Shown here: positions 44,473 to 53,789 of the stretch, one piece after another
How the letters are laid out: every line of letters begins with the position of its first letter
Numbering within the stretch: position 1 is the stretch's first letter
Source of the DNA: Chryseobacterium sp. GVT01B
Lineage (GTDB): Bacteria; Bacteroidota; Bacteroidia; Flavobacteriales; Weeksellaceae
Reading direction: 5' to 3'
DNA length: 64,000 nt
NCBI RefSeq assembly: GCF_019970045.1
Contig: NZ_JAHXYI010000001.1
Coordinates: 496,001-560,000, forward strand
The notes under the pieces: model-generated
What the model saw: only the letters and a program-made list of their open reading frames with translations
Told to the model about the DNA's origin: nothing
Databases searched by the model: none
Translations under genes and position numbers: made by a program

Positions 44473-46389
44473 TTAATTATGTGTATTTGTGTTGAAATTC
44501 AGTGTTTTGTATATTTTCTGTGATATGATATTTTTATATTGTTCCGTTCCAAATAGTGTTAAATGGTTGGTGTCATAGATATAAGGAAAGTTTTCTGAAG
44601 ATACTTGATTAACATTTGTGTTGAGCAAATCAATATACTTATCCCCCAAATAGTTTGTTAAGAAGGTATTGAATTTTTCAGTCTCACTGGATTTTTTTGC
44701 TTCCGTATACATATTTGCATTATACTTTTTCTTGATGTAATAATACGTCGGAAAATCGATCACATAAATATCGGTCATGCCTATATAAATAGTAGGCACA
44801 TTATATTTTGAAAAATACTGTTCGGTTATTTTTAGGTTACTTTTTATCTCTTTTTCAGGATACCCGGAATAATTGGCATTAATGATAATAAGATCTATAT
44901 CCTTATGATATTTTGGGAAATATTCCCTGAATATATAATTGAAATAGTTGATAGGATTAGGATAAATCCCTTTAGAATTTTCCATCGGATACGTAGCATC
45001 AGCAGTAATCTGAATGAGATTAACATCTTTTTTATCAGAAAAAATATTATGTACTGTTTCCGAAAACATTCCTGCATGGCTGTCTCCTAAAAGAACAATA
45101 TTTTTTTTATCAGAAACAGGAATATCTAAATTCTGTATAATTGTTTTATAGTCTTTTTTGTGGGTAAGGTGTTTTGTGTCAATTTTATATTGGTCTTCAG
45201 CTTTTTTACTATACTTATAATTTGAGGTAGTATTGATCAGATTTTTATTTTCATCCGTATAATTCTCAGCATCTACTTTTGTAATGGAGAATGAAAAAAT
45301 AAATATAATCAGACTCACTGTCAGAACTGACTTAGCCTTATCAGAATAATTTCTTTTTTCAATCCCCTCGTAGGAAAGTATAGCAAGAATAAATGAAACA
45401 CATATTGCCAGAACCCTATATTTCAAACTGATATCCACTTCAAAAAACAGGATCAAAACATACAAAGGCCAGTGATAGAGATACAGGGAATAAGATATAT
45501 TTCCCAAGTAGGTAACTACTTTATTTTTGTACGCTATGAATTCATAATTCAAACTAATAAGCAGTGCCGTAAAGAACACCGGAATTGTTGTGTACAATGA
45601 TGGCCATGAAGAAGCATGAAATAGAAAAATAAAAGATATTATTGCTGAAAGAGAAGCCAAAGCCAAGACTAGCTTTACTTTTTTCTGAATATGCTGCATT
45701 TTATCTTCCAATAGAAATGCAAGTCCACCCAACATCATCTCCCAGGCCCTTGGATAAAAAATATAAAAAGAAAAGTCAGGATCATAACTGCTATGAATGA
45801 GCATAGCACCAAATGAAATAAAGGCTAATGCTAAAAAGACTGCAATAAAACTGTTCTTTTTAGTTGTATATAGTTTTCTTAGGAGAAGTAGTATGAGCGG
45901 ATAAATTAAATAAAACTGCCATTCTACGGAAAGTGACCATGAATGTAATAGAAAGTTGTATTGAGAGGACGAGTCGAAGTATCCGTTGTTTAAGTAATAA
46001 TAGATATTAGAAAAAAACAGGACGCTGGAAAAAGCACTTCTGAAAAAATTGACAATCTGCGGTTGAAGGAAAAAGAATATTACTAATGAGAAAGTAACAA
46101 CTAATCCCAAAAGTGCGGGAATAATCCTGATAATTCTTCTTCTGTAAAAATCTAAAATATTAAAACTTCCTTTATCAAAAGAAGACAAAATAATTTTGGT
46201 CATTAAAAAACCTGAAATAACGAAAAATATGTCAACACCGATAAATCCTGACTTAAACCAGTGGAATTTATAATGATAGAAAAGAACTGCGAGTACAGAA
46301 AATGCCCGCAGAAAAGAAATATCATATCTGAAACTATTGGTTTTCAATTGTTTTATTAATCGTTTTCGTATCCGTTTTCTTTTTTCCAC
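44473..46389 (-). CDS. OafA-type acyltransferase-3 with C-terminal SGNH domain
   Basis: The 638-residue protein is two domains in one. The first, about 1-370, has ten or so membrane helices with [36 protein letters not shown] and [17 protein letters not shown]. The second (about 420-638) is a periplasmic SGNH esterase-like domain, with [12 protein letters not shown] holding the Ser nucleophile and DTNHLTLFG holding the Asp-His pair. Such fusions O-acetylate O-antigens and peptidoglycan, the SGNH part doing the final transfer. The start appears to be GTG at 46389, overlapping the acetyltransferase gene by 34 nt. Confidence 0.92.
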   Translation of the reverse strand: MEKRKRIRKRLIKQLKTNSFRYDISFLRAFSVLAVLFYHYKFHWFKSGFIGVDIFFVISGFLMTKIILSSFDKGSFNILDFYRRRIIRIIPALLGLVVTFSLVIFFFLQPQIVNFFRSAFSSVLFFSNIYYYLNNGYFDSSSQYNFLLHSWSLSVEWQFYLIYPLILLLLRKLYTTKKNSFIAVFLALAFISFGAMLIHSSYDPDFSFYIFYPRAWEMMLGGLAFLLEDKMQHIQKKVKLVLALASLSAIISFIFLFHASSWPSLYTTIPVFFTALLISLNYEFIAYKNKVVTYLGNISYSLYLYHWPLYVLILFFEVDISLKYRVLAICVSFILAILSYEGIEKRNYSDKAKSVLTVSLIIFIFSFSITKVDAENYTDENKNLINTTSNYKYSKKAEDQYKIDTKHLTHKKDYKTIIQNLDIPVSDKKNIVLLGDSHAGMFSETVHNIFSDKKDVNLIQITADATYPMENSKGIYPNPINYFNYIFREYFPKYHKDIDLIIINANYSGYPEKEIKSNLKITEQYFSKYNVPTIYIGMTDIYVIDFPTYYYIKKKYNANMYTEAKKSSETEKFNTFLTNYLGDKYIDLLNTNVNQVSSENFPYIYDTNHLTLFGTEQYKNIISQKIYKTLNFNTNTHN

Positions 46390-47135
46390 ACATCAAATCC
46401 TTCGTTTTCCCAAGGTAAGCCTCTTGAAAAATTATAAGGCCACGGATAATGTGATTTTCCTGTTTCTCTCGATTTCATTTCTCTGACATCCTTGATTTTT
46501 TTTCCAGGATTTCCAAGAATTAAGGAATAATCTTCATAATTACCTCCTACCAGTGATTGGGCTCCTACCAGGCAATGTTTCCCGATTGTTGTTCCCGGAA
46601 GTAAAACAGTGCCTACTGCTATCTGAGAAAAATCCCCGATGGTAGCACCTATACACACATCAGAAGGAGGAGTAGGATCATTAGTAAGCACTACATAAGG
46701 ATAAATAAAAACAAAGTTTCCTATGGTTGACTTTTGACCTATATGAACATTGCTGTGAAGCCAGCAGTTATTACCAAAAGTAACATGTCCTTGTATATCT
46801 GTTACCGTACCCAATCTACAGTTATTCCCGAAAACAGAGTTTTCTCTTATTGTAACTCTGTGTCCGGTAGAAAAATTATTACCAAAACGGGAACCTGCAT
46901 ATAAAATCGTATGGCTTCTTATTAATGCATTTTCACCAATTATAGTTTCAGGATTTACATAATCATCTTTAAAATAATAATCATTAAGCGGCTCTCCAAT
47001 GACGCAATCATTCGCAATAATAGAATTATCACCAATAATAACGTTATCGTAAATTACAGTATTGTCACCTATTTTTACGTTTTTGCCTATTCTGGCTTTA
47101 TCACTTATAGAGACATTTTTATTATTAAATTTCAT
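46356..47135 (-). CDS. Hexapeptide N-acetyltransferase of a 3-amino sugar (FdtC/QdtC-like)
   Basis: About 259 residues from the Met at 47135, which begins MKFNNKNVSISDKARIGKN; the open frame further upstream overlaps the previous gene. The protein is a long beta helix (IGKNVKIGDNTVIYDNVIIG, IGDNSIIANDCVIGEP, FGNNCWLHSNVHIGQKSTIG), with the NDPTPP loop and LILGNPGKKIKDV end shown by sugar N-acetyltransferases acting on dTDP-3-amino sugars. It sits between the FdtA-like isomerase and the FdtB-like aminotransferase, so acetylation of the C3 amine is the natural role. The family fold is clear, the exact substrate inferred. Confidence 0.82.
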   Translation of the reverse strand: MKFNNKNVSISDKARIGKNVKIGDNTVIYDNVIIGDNSIIANDCVIGEPLNDYYFKDDYVNPETIIGENALIRSHTILYAGSRFGNNFSTGHRVTIRENSVFGNNCRLGTVTDIQGHVTFGNNCWLHSNVHIGQKSTIGNFVFIYPYVVLTNDPTPPSDVCIGATIGDFSQIAVGTVLLPGTTIGKHCLVGAQSLVGGNYEDYSLILGNPGKKIKDVREMKSRETGKSHYPWPYNFSRGLPWENEGFDVWKKENGYEND

Positions 47136-47532
47136 TTGGGTAATTTTTAAAATCCTGATAATTTCTGAAATAGTCATCCTCATCGTATAGTTCGGATGCC
47201 AGACATAATAATACAGCACTGTGGCTGAACTTTATATCTCTCCATATTAATTTGGGAATATATAAACCTGTATTGGGGCTGTCTAATACGAAGACCTCTT
47301 TTTTTCCATCCTTATCTTCTGTATTGAATGTAATTGTTCCTGCTACGGCAACAATTAGTTGTTGAAGGTTTTTATGGGCGTGTCCTCCCCGGCTGACATC
47401 TTGTGGCGTGTAATAAGTCCAATATACCCTTTTAATATCAAAAGGTACATCTTTCTGTGTTTCAGAAATAGTAATATATCCGAGTTCGGGAGAACCTATT
47501 TTATTCAAATTTATTATATGAGGGCCTGTCAT
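47125..47532 (-). CDS. dTDP-4-keto-6-deoxyglucose 3,4-ketoisomerase (FdtA/QdtA-like)
   Basis: The 135-residue double-stranded beta-helix (cupin) protein has the typical order of FdtA/QdtA/WxcM-type isomerases: VPFDIKRVYWTYYTP, SRGGHAHKNLQQLIVAV with the paired His residues (HAH) of the active site, and LYIPKLIWRDIKFS. It moves the keto group from C4 to C3 of the RmlB product. Sequence cannot tell the galacto (FdtA) from the gluco (QdtA) isomer. It ends 11 nt inside the acetyltransferase gene and lies 43 nt after the ABC ATPase gene. Confidence 0.88.
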   Translation of the reverse strand: MTGPHIINLNKIGSPELGYITISETQKDVPFDIKRVYWTYYTPQDVSRGGHAHKNLQQLIVAVAGTITFNTEDKDGKKEVFVLDSPNTGLYIPKLIWRDIKFSHSAVLLCLASELYDEDDYFRNYQDFKNYPNEI

Positions 47533-47575
47533 AAAGTTGTTTTTGATAAGATGATAAAACGAATGTTAGAAGCAA

Positions 47576-48835
47576 TTACGGTGTTTGTACTTTATATTCA
47601 AATTGAGGTCTGGTTACTCCAGGATAGACATACATGATGTCTCCTACTTTTACATTTTCTACTTCAAATCCGATAAAATTATCAATTCCGTATAGAAGTG
47701 TTTTCTGATCTTTCCCAAAGTAAAGTTTGAAATAATAATTTCCTGCATTCAAAAGTCCTGTCGGAATATCAAATTCTACAGTGTATTCACCTACTTTTGA
47801 ATCTCCTTTTGCTGAAACAAATTTTCCAACATGGAATATCACCAACTCATCGTAATTTTTCAATTCAAAGGTGGTGTCAAGTGTAATATCAGGGCAGTAA
47901 TTATGAAAAGTAAGTTTTACATGCACCCCGGAATCTATATCTAACAGATTTCCTTTAATTGGAGATACTGAAAATTCTTTTATTCTGATATTTTCGTTAC
48001 CTATAGCTTCATCAAGATTTCCATTATAAATATAAGAGCTTTCTCTTGCGCTGCTTTTTTGGTATTCTATAATTGTGCTAAGAATATCACCTTGGTAATC
48101 AATCTGCCCATGAGTTAAAAGAATTCCTTTTGTACACAGTTCTTTAACGGCTGTCATATTATGGCTAACGAAAAGGATAGTTCTGCCTTCTCCTCTCGTT
48201 ACGTCATTCATTTTACCCAGACATTTTTTCTGAAATTCTGCATCACCTACAGCTAAAACTTCATCTACAATAAGGATCTCAGATTCAAGATGAGCTGCAA
48301 CAGCAAAAGCTAAACGAACATACATTCCTGAAGAATATCTTTTCACAGGAGTATCTATGTATCTTTCAACACCCGAGAAATCTACAATTTCATCAAACTT
48401 TCTTTTGATTTCCTTACGGGTCATTCCTAAAATGGCTCCATTAAGAAAAACATTTTCACGCCCAGTCATTTCGGGATGGAATCCTGTTCCTACTTCCAAT
48501 AGAGAGGCAATTCTTCCATTGGTAGAAATATGACCTGTTGTAGGTTTTGTAACTTTGCTTAAAACCTTTAGTAAGGTTGATTTCCCGGCTCCATTTCTTC
48601 CGATAATTCCAACAGCATCTCCTTGTTCGATCTCAAAATTAATATCACGAAGAGACCACACATAATCGGATAGTCCTTTTGTTGTTCTGTCATTGGCTTC
48701 TCCAATTTTCAGATAAGGATCTTCTTTTCCCCTTACCTTATACCAGAATCTGTTAAGGTCATGAGAAAGGGTTCCTGTACCCACTTGTCCCAGACGGTAT
48801 TGTTTTGATATATTTTCTGCTTTTAAAGACAGCAT
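47576..48835 (-). CDS. wzt: ABC transporter ATPase for polysaccharide export (Wzt-like, with C-terminal extension)
   Basis: The 419-residue protein has an ABC ATPase domain (about 1-245): Walker A GIIGRNGAGKSTLL, the signature YSSGMYVRLAFA, Walker B ILIVDEVLAVGDAEF, and the switch His in FVSHNMTA. The C-terminal 170 residues form a beta-sandwich like Wzt of O8/O9a-type systems, where it recognises the finished end of the O-polysaccharide. With the adjacent permease it forms the exporter for the glycan made here. No chain-terminating methyltransferase or kinase is found nearby. The gene follows the permease gene by 41 nt. Confidence 0.93.
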   Translation of the reverse strand: MLSLKAENISKQYRLGQVGTGTLSHDLNRFWYKVRGKEDPYLKIGEANDRTTKGLSDYVWSLRDINFEIEQGDAVGIIGRNGAGKSTLLKVLSKVTKPTTGHISTNGRIASLLEVGTGFHPEMTGRENVFLNGAILGMTRKEIKRKFDEIVDFSGVERYIDTPVKRYSSGMYVRLAFAVAAHLESEILIVDEVLAVGDAEFQKKCLGKMNDVTRGEGRTILFVSHNMTAVKELCTKGILLTHGQIDYQGDILSTIIEYQKSSARESSYIYNGNLDEAIGNENIRIKEFSVSPIKGNLLDIDSGVHVKLTFHNYCPDITLDTTFELKNYDELVIFHVGKFVSAKGDSKVGEYTVEFDIPTGLLNAGNYYFKLYFGKDQKTLLYGIDNFIGFEVENVKVGDIMYVYPGVTRPQFEYKVQTP

Positions 48836-48876
48836 ATTCTTAAGATTTAAAATTAATAAAAAGGTACTAGTAAATA

Positions 48877-49725
48877 TTATACAGTATCCATAAAGCTCTT
48901 TTCAACTTTATTGAAGATAACAATTCCTATCATTAAAAGGATAAGAATAATGCCAGTACTGATTCCAAGCATGGCCGGAGAGAAATCTCCCACGCCGATC
49001 CACGCATATTTGAAACATTCAAAAATACCTGTCAATGGGTTGTAATAAGCTAATTTTTTAAAAAAGCCAGGCAATGAAGATACCGGGTAAATTACCGGTG
49101 TAGCATACATATATAAACTTACCCCAAAACCTAATAGCATTGCCAAATCTTTATATTTCGTAGTAAGTGAAGAAAATATCATTCCAACACCTAATGCGAA
49201 AAGCGCCATCAGAAGTATAAGAAATGGAGTTGCAAGAATCCAGATGTTAGGATGAACTTCCCCTTTATAGTAATAATATGCCCACGCCAGAATGAATAAG
49301 ACAAACTGTACTCCAAATCGCATAAGATTAGAAATGACAATTGAAAGCGGAGTCACAAGTCTTGGAAAATACACTTTTCCAAAGATTCCGGCATTTCCGG
49401 TAAAAGTAGATGATGTTGCCAGCAAAGACGAAGAAAAATAATTCCAAAGGGTAACACCTGCCAGATAAAAAAGAAGAGGCGGAGCTCCATCTGTTGGAAG
49501 TTTGGCAATTCTGCCAAAAATAACCAGATATACGATGGTCGTTAGAATAGGGTTGATAAAAAACCATATAGGTCCTAAAATAGTCTGCTTAAAACTGGAT
49601 ACAAAATCTCTTTTTACAAACATATAAACAAGATCTTTGTATCTCCAGACTTCTTTTAGCTTCAAGTCAAATAACGAATGATCTGCATCAATCGTCTCAG
49701 TCCACTTCTGTTGTGGTTCATTCAT
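48877..49725 (-). CDS. wzm: ABC transporter permease for polysaccharide export (Wzm-like)
   Basis: About 282 residues from ATG 49725. The in-frame TTG at 49743 lies inside a promoter box, so the ATG is preferred. It has six membrane helices of the ABC-2 type (VKRDFVSSFKQTILGPIWFF, VYLVIFGRIAKL and later segments). The family partners Wzt to flip undecaprenyl-linked polysaccharide to the periplasm. It is the first gene of the minus-strand export operon and probably drives the genes down to 35744. The predicted leader is about 15 nt. Confidence 0.92.
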   Translation of the reverse strand: MNEPQQKWTETIDADHSLFDLKLKEVWRYKDLVYMFVKRDFVSSFKQTILGPIWFFINPILTTIVYLVIFGRIAKLPTDGAPPLLFYLAGVTLWNYFSSSLLATSSTFTGNAGIFGKVYFPRLVTPLSIVISNLMRFGVQFVLFILAWAYYYYKGEVHPNIWILATPFLILLMALFALGVGMIFSSLTTKYKDLAMLLGFGVSLYMYATPVIYPVSSLPGFFKKLAYYNPLTGIFECFKYAWIGVGDFSPAMLGISTGIILILLMIGIVIFNKVEKSFMDTV

Positions 49726-49740
49726 CTGTGTAAGTTTTTG

Positions 49741-49748
49741 CAAATTTA
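49741..49748 (-). promoter_or_regulatory. Promoter -7 box of the export operon
   Basis: The minus strand reads TAAATTTG (TAnnTTTG), 16 nt before the preferred ATG of wzm. An in-frame TTG inside this box would otherwise be called as the start. Confidence 0.55.
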
Positions 49749-49846
49749 TAATAATTAATTCTTACTCTGTCTCTTCGTTTATAAATTTTCATGGTAAATA
49801 AAACTAAAAATCAACAACTAATATATTGATAATTGGTGGTATGAAC

Positions 49847-49874
49847 AAAAACTATTGGCCATAAAGCCAATAGT
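49847..49874 (-). terminator. Terminator of the ugd-rmlB-orf-rmlA operon
   Basis: A perfect 9-bp stem (49851-49859 with 49866-49874) around a 6-nt loop is followed on the minus strand by TTTT. It separates the nucleotide-sugar operon from the export operon. Confidence 0.75.
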
Positions 49875-49899
49875 CTATGAATTTTATAAATTATAATTG

Positions 49900-50763
49900 T
49901 TATTTTCCGATAAGTTGTTTCAGATATTCACCATAACCGCTTTTGCCATATTTTGCAGCAGTTTCAAGCAGTTTTTCTTCATTAATGAATTTGTTCCTGA
50001 AGGCAATTTCTTCAATACATCCGATTTTAAATCCTTGTCTTTTTTCTATAACACTTACAAATTCTGAAGCGTCATGAAGAGAATCAAAAGTTCCGGTGTC
50101 CAGCCATGCAGTACCTCTGTCGAGAACAGCTACTTCAAGCTTTTCATTTTTTAAATAAACATTATTGATATCGGTGATTTCCAGTTCGCCTCTTGCAGAA
50201 GGCTTGATGTTTTTAGCAATTTCTACCACATCATTATCATAAAAGTAAAGACCGGGTACCGCATAATTTGACTTAGGGTTTAGAGGTTTTTCTTCAATAG
50301 AAACTGCTTTTAAATCTTTATCAAATTCTACAACACCATATCTTTCCGGGTCAGCAACGTGATAGGCAAAAACAACTCCTCCATTCGGATTGGTTTTGTT
50401 TTTCAGTAAAGTTCCCATTTCGGAACCGTAGAAAATATTATCGCCCAGTACCAGCGCTGCAGAATCATTGCCGATAAATTGGTCTCCTAAAATAAATGCC
50501 TGTGCTAAACCATCAGGGCTTGGCTGTACAACGTATTCTATATTACAGCCAATTTGTGAACCATCTCCCAAAAGTTTGATAAAACCTTCCTGGTCGTGTG
50601 GTGTAGTGATAATCAGAATATCTTTGATTCCTGCTAAAAGTAGTGTGGAAAGCGGATAGTAGATCATGGGTTTATCGTAAACAGGCATCAGCTGCTTACT
50701 TACTGCAATGGTAAGAGGGTAAAGTCTTGTTCCGGAACCTCCGGCTAATATTATTCCTTTCAT
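49900..50763 (-). CDS. rmlA: Glucose-1-phosphate thymidylyltransferase
   Basis: RmlA joins dTTP and glucose-1-phosphate to make dTDP-glucose. The 287-residue product has the nucleotidyl-transfer loop [33 protein letters not shown] and [12 protein letters not shown]. It is the normal length. It is the last gene of the ugd-rmlB-orf-rmlA operon, one base after an unrelated small gene. The product feeds rmlB upstream in the same operon. With no rmlC or rmlD here, the pathway probably leads on to the FdtA/FdtB branch encoded downstream. Confidence 0.95.
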   Translation of the reverse strand: MKGIILAGGSGTRLYPLTIAVSKQLMPVYDKPMIYYPLSTLLLAGIKDILIITTPHDQEGFIKLLGDGSQIGCNIEYVVQPSPDGLAQAFILGDQFIGNDSAALVLGDNIFYGSEMGTLLKNKTNPNGGVVFAYHVADPERYGVVEFDKDLKAVSIEEKPLNPKSNYAVPGLYFYDNDVVEIAKNIKPSARGELEITDINNVYLKNEKLEVAVLDRGTAWLDTGTFDSLHDASEFVSVIEKRQGFKIGCIEEIAFRNKFINEEKLLETAAKYGKSGYGEYLKQLIGK

Positions 50764-50764
50764 T

Positions 50765-51226
50765 TTATTTTGTGGATTTGTCTTTTAAAATCTTATTGAC
50801 TTCAAGGCTGATTTCGTTGTCCAGATTATGAATTATAATATCTGAGGAAAATATATAATTGCTGGATTTCAAATTTGGATTTTCGTTATAAAATTTAATC
50901 AAACTGATCAGATTCTCTTCAGTCAGATTCATAAAATCAAAATAGAGTTTATCTTTTCTTGAATAACTATGTCTTATTCTATCAAGGATGATTTTCTTTT
51001 CTTCTTTATTTAAAATTTCGAAATTTTTACCATTTTCATGTTGCATGGATTTCCTGAACAATAATAAGTTTCCTGTTTTTATCAATGAGTCATTATATCC
51101 AGAAACTTCAATAAGTTCATCAATAAGTTTCTTTTGGGTTTCAGTGGGAAACTTGGTCTGGATGACAGATTGAGAATATGACAAAACTGAGAAGATCGCG
51201 AAAAATAAAAAAAGATACTTTTTCAT
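50765..51226 (-). CDS. Secreted protein of unknown function between rmlA and rmlB
   Basis: The 153-residue protein starts with a signal peptide (residues 1-18, SYS before QSVIQ) and is otherwise alpha-helical and charged, with no cysteine and no recognised domain. The segment [18 protein letters not shown] resembles the start of DUF2059-like periplasmic proteins, but only weakly. It lies one base from each neighbour, so it is fully embedded in the operon for dTDP-glucose synthesis. Why a secreted protein sits between two cytosolic enzymes is unclear; it may act on the exported glycan or its chain length. Confidence 0.65.
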   Translation of the reverse strand: MKKYLFLFFAIFSVLSYSQSVIQTKFPTETQKKLIDELIEVSGYNDSLIKTGNLLLFRKSMQHENGKNFEILNKEEKKIILDRIRHSYSRKDKLYFDFMNLTEENLISLIKFYNENPNLKSSNYIFSSDIIIHNLDNEISLEVNKILKDKSTK

Positions 51227-51227
51227 A

Positions 51228-52307
51228 TTACGAATATTGCTTTTCGTAATACTTTTGATAATCTCCGCTGGTTACATTTTCAAGCCACTCTTTGTTTTCA
51301 AGATACCAGTCAATTGTTTTTCCCAGTCCTTCTTCAAAGGTTACCGATGGTTTCCAGCCTAAATCTTTATTTAGTTTTGTTGCGTCAATAGCATAACGTT
51401 TGTCATGGCCCGGTCTGTCTTTTACAAACGTAATCAGTTTTTCAGAATAACCTTCCGGTTTTTCAAGTTTAGCATCCATTTGCTTGATCAGCTCTTTTAC
51501 AAGATCAATATTCTGCCATTCATTGAATCCTCCGATATTGTAAGTCTCACCAGTTTTTGCTTCTTTAAAGATTTGATGAATCGCTTTGGCGTGATCGATA
51601 ACAAATAACCAGTCTCTGGTATACTTCCCATCACCATAAATAGGAAGAGGTCTTTCATTGATGATATTTGAGATACAAAGAGGGATCAGTTTTTCAGGAA
51701 AGTGATTGGGTCCATAATTGTTTGAACAATTAGAAACGATAAACGGCATTCCATATGTATTTCCATAAGCTCTTACCAAGTGGTCAGAAGCTGCTTTTGA
51801 AGCAGAATACGGAGATTGAGGGTCATAGGATGTCGTCTCTAAAAAGAATCCTGTATCCCCTAGGCTACCATATACTTCATCAGTCGAAATATGGTAGAAA
51901 AGGTTAGTTCTTTTTTCATTTGGGAATCTGCCATGAGTGTGGTCAGGATTTAATGTCCAAAACTCCTTACAAAGATTCAGAAGATTAGCTGTTCCGTTTA
52001 CATTGGTGTTGATAAACGCCATAGGATCAGTAATGCTTCTGTCTACATGACTTTCTGCTGCCAGATGTACTACAGCATCAGGATTGTATTTTTCAAAAAC
52101 TTTTCTAAGTTCTTCAGGTTGGGTGATGTCTGCTTTCTCGAAAACATAATTAGGTTCATTTTCTATGTCCTTTAAATTTTCCAGATTTCCGGCGTAGGTA
52201 AGGGCATCAAGGTTGATGATCGTAGTATCCGGATTGTTTTTTACAAACTCTCTTACAACATGAGAGCCGATGAAGCCGGCACCTCCTGTAATGATAATGT
52301 TTTTCAT
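51228..52307 (-). CDS. rmlB: dTDP-glucose 4,6-dehydratase
   Basis: RmlB turns dTDP-glucose into dTDP-4-keto-6-deoxyglucose. The 359 residues hold the NAD loop GGAGFIGSHVV at the start, the catalytic STDEVYGSLG, YSASKAASDHLVRAYG with Tyr and Lys, and the late RPGHDKRYAID. Length is normal. It begins 4 nt from the ugd stop and ends one base before the small secreted gene. The product is the branch point for 3-amino or other deoxy sugars and is used here by the FdtA-like isomerase. Confidence 0.96.
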   Translation of the reverse strand: MKNIIITGGAGFIGSHVVREFVKNNPDTTIINLDALTYAGNLENLKDIENEPNYVFEKADITQPEELRKVFEKYNPDAVVHLAAESHVDRSITDPMAFINTNVNGTANLLNLCKEFWTLNPDHTHGRFPNEKRTNLFYHISTDEVYGSLGDTGFFLETTSYDPQSPYSASKAASDHLVRAYGNTYGMPFIVSNCSNNYGPNHFPEKLIPLCISNIINERPLPIYGDGKYTRDWLFVIDHAKAIHQIFKEAKTGETYNIGGFNEWQNIDLVKELIKQMDAKLEKPEGYSEKLITFVKDRPGHDKRYAIDATKLNKDLGWKPSVTFEEGLGKTIDWYLENKEWLENVTSGDYQKYYEKQYS

Positions 52308-52311
52308 TGAT

Positions 52312-53625
52312 TTATTTTGAGATGGTCTTTCTTCCTATACTTTTATAATGAAATCCATTTTGTCCAGGGATTTCCAGCGGATACATATTTCTGCCGTCAA
52401 AAATGACTTTGTTTTTCATTTTTTTAGCCATAAGCTCAAAATTTGGATTTTTGAACTCCGGCCATTCTGTAGCGATAAATAATGCATCAACATCTTCCAG
52501 TGCATCATACATTCCTTTGGCATATTGTATTTTGCTGCCAAGGAGTTTCTGAACGTTGCTTTCGGCAACAGCGTCATATGCTATGACCTCTGCTCCCTTT
52601 TCTAATAAAAGAGCAATATTATCTAAAGATGAGGCTTCTCTGATGTCATCTGTATTGGCTTTAAAGGCAAGTCCCCACATGGCAATTTTCTTTCCTTTTA
52701 TATTTCCACCGAAATACTTCTCTATTTCCGAAACTAAAATTACTTTTTGAGCGGTATTTACATTTTCAGTAGCTTCAAGAATCTGAAAGTTAAAATCTTC
52801 CTGCTTGCCGGACTTTATAAGAGCTTTTACATCTTTAGGAAAACAGCTTCCTCCATATCCGATTCCCGGGAATAAGAATCTGTGCCCGATTCTGTCATCA
52901 CTACCCATTCCCAATCTTACTTTATCAACATCTGCACCTACTTTTTCGCAATAGTTGGCAATTTCGTTCATAAAAGTGATCTTTACTGCTAAAAATGAAT
53001 TCGCAGCATATTTTGTAAGCTCCGATGACTTCTCATCCATAAAGATGATTGGAATTCCTGTATTGGTAAAAGGCTGGTAAATTTTAGACATGATGTCTTT
53101 TGCTCTTTCTGAGCTGGCGCCTACAACTACTCTTGAGGGATTCATAGAGTCTTCAACGGCAAAACCTTCTCTTAAAAATTCAGGATTTGAAACTACATCA
53201 AATGGAAGGCTTGTTTTGGAAGAGATGGTTTCTCTTACTCTGTCCGCAGTTCCTACAGGAACAGTGCTTTTATTGACAACGACTTTGTATTCCGTCATCA
53301 TTTCACCAATGTTATTGGCTACCTGAAGTACATAAGATAAATCTGCAGAGCCGTCTTCTCCCGGAGGAGTGGGTAATGCCAGATATATAACTTCACTTTT
53401 GTCTAAGGCTTCTTTAAGATCGGTAGTGAAAAATAATCTTTCAGACTGGATGTTTCTTAAAAACATTTCTTCAAGGTTCGGCTCATAGATGGGAACAATG
53501 CCGTTTTTCAAACCTTCTACTTTTTTTTCATCAATATCAACACAGTATACTGAATTACCAAGTTCTGCCAGAGTAGTTCCTGTAACTAGTCCTACATAAC
53601 CTGTTCCTACAATCGTTATGTTCAA
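52312..53625 (-). CDS. ugd: UDP-glucose 6-dehydrogenase
   Basis: The 437-residue enzyme oxidises UDP-glucose to UDP-glucuronate with two NAD+. It has VGTGYVGLVTGTTLAELG at the N-terminus, VNKSTVPVGT, and the catalytic Cys in GIGYGGSCFPKDVKAL, followed by FKANTDDIREASS. The start appears to be TTG at 53625, immediately followed by the Rossmann strand, so a later Met is not possible. It is first in the operon. UDP-glucuronate suggests that the glycan contains a uronic acid, although no glucuronate-modifying enzyme is found in the window. Confidence 0.93.
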   Translation of the reverse strand: MNITIVGTGYVGLVTGTTLAELGNSVYCVDIDEKKVEGLKNGIVPIYEPNLEEMFLRNIQSERLFFTTDLKEALDKSEVIYLALPTPPGEDGSADLSYVLQVANNIGEMMTEYKVVVNKSTVPVGTADRVRETISSKTSLPFDVVSNPEFLREGFAVEDSMNPSRVVVGASSERAKDIMSKIYQPFTNTGIPIIFMDEKSSELTKYAANSFLAVKITFMNEIANYCEKVGADVDKVRLGMGSDDRIGHRFLFPGIGYGGSCFPKDVKALIKSGKQEDFNFQILEATENVNTAQKVILVSEIEKYFGGNIKGKKIAMWGLAFKANTDDIREASSLDNIALLLEKGAEVIAYDAVAESNVQKLLGSKIQYAKGMYDALEDVDALFIATEWPEFKNPNFELMAKKMKNKVIFDGRNMYPLEIPGQNGFHYKSIGRKTISK

Positions 53626-53650
53626 AATGTTTGTTTTAAAATTCTAAAGA

Positions 53651-53658
53651 CAAAAGTA
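53651..53658 (-). promoter_or_regulatory. Promoter -7 box of the ugd-rmlB-orf-rmlA operon
   Basis: The minus strand reads TACTTTTG (TAnnTTTG), 26 nt before the start codon at 53625. Confidence 0.55.
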
Positions 53659-53733
53659 ATAAAAATCCTGTGACATATTCCTTTAATTTATTGTAAATGA
53701 ATCTGACGCTATTTGCTTGATACTTAAGATAAT

Positions 53734-53764
53734 TTTGTGTTTTTGGAAAAAATGCGTATATTTG
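53734..53764 (+). promoter_or_regulatory. Promoter of the rimP-nusA-infB operon
   Basis: TTTG (53734-53737), a 19-bp spacer and TATATTTG (53757-53764) match both boxes of the Bacteroidota consensus. Transcription should start near 53770, giving a leader of about 70 nt. Confidence 0.75.
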
Positions 53765-53789
53765 CAATGGATTTACGGGAAAAAATGGG

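Noticed and set aside
51228..52307. GalE-type epimerase instead of RmlB
   Set aside because: STDEVYG and the adjacent rmlA gene identify a dTDP-glucose 4,6-dehydratase.
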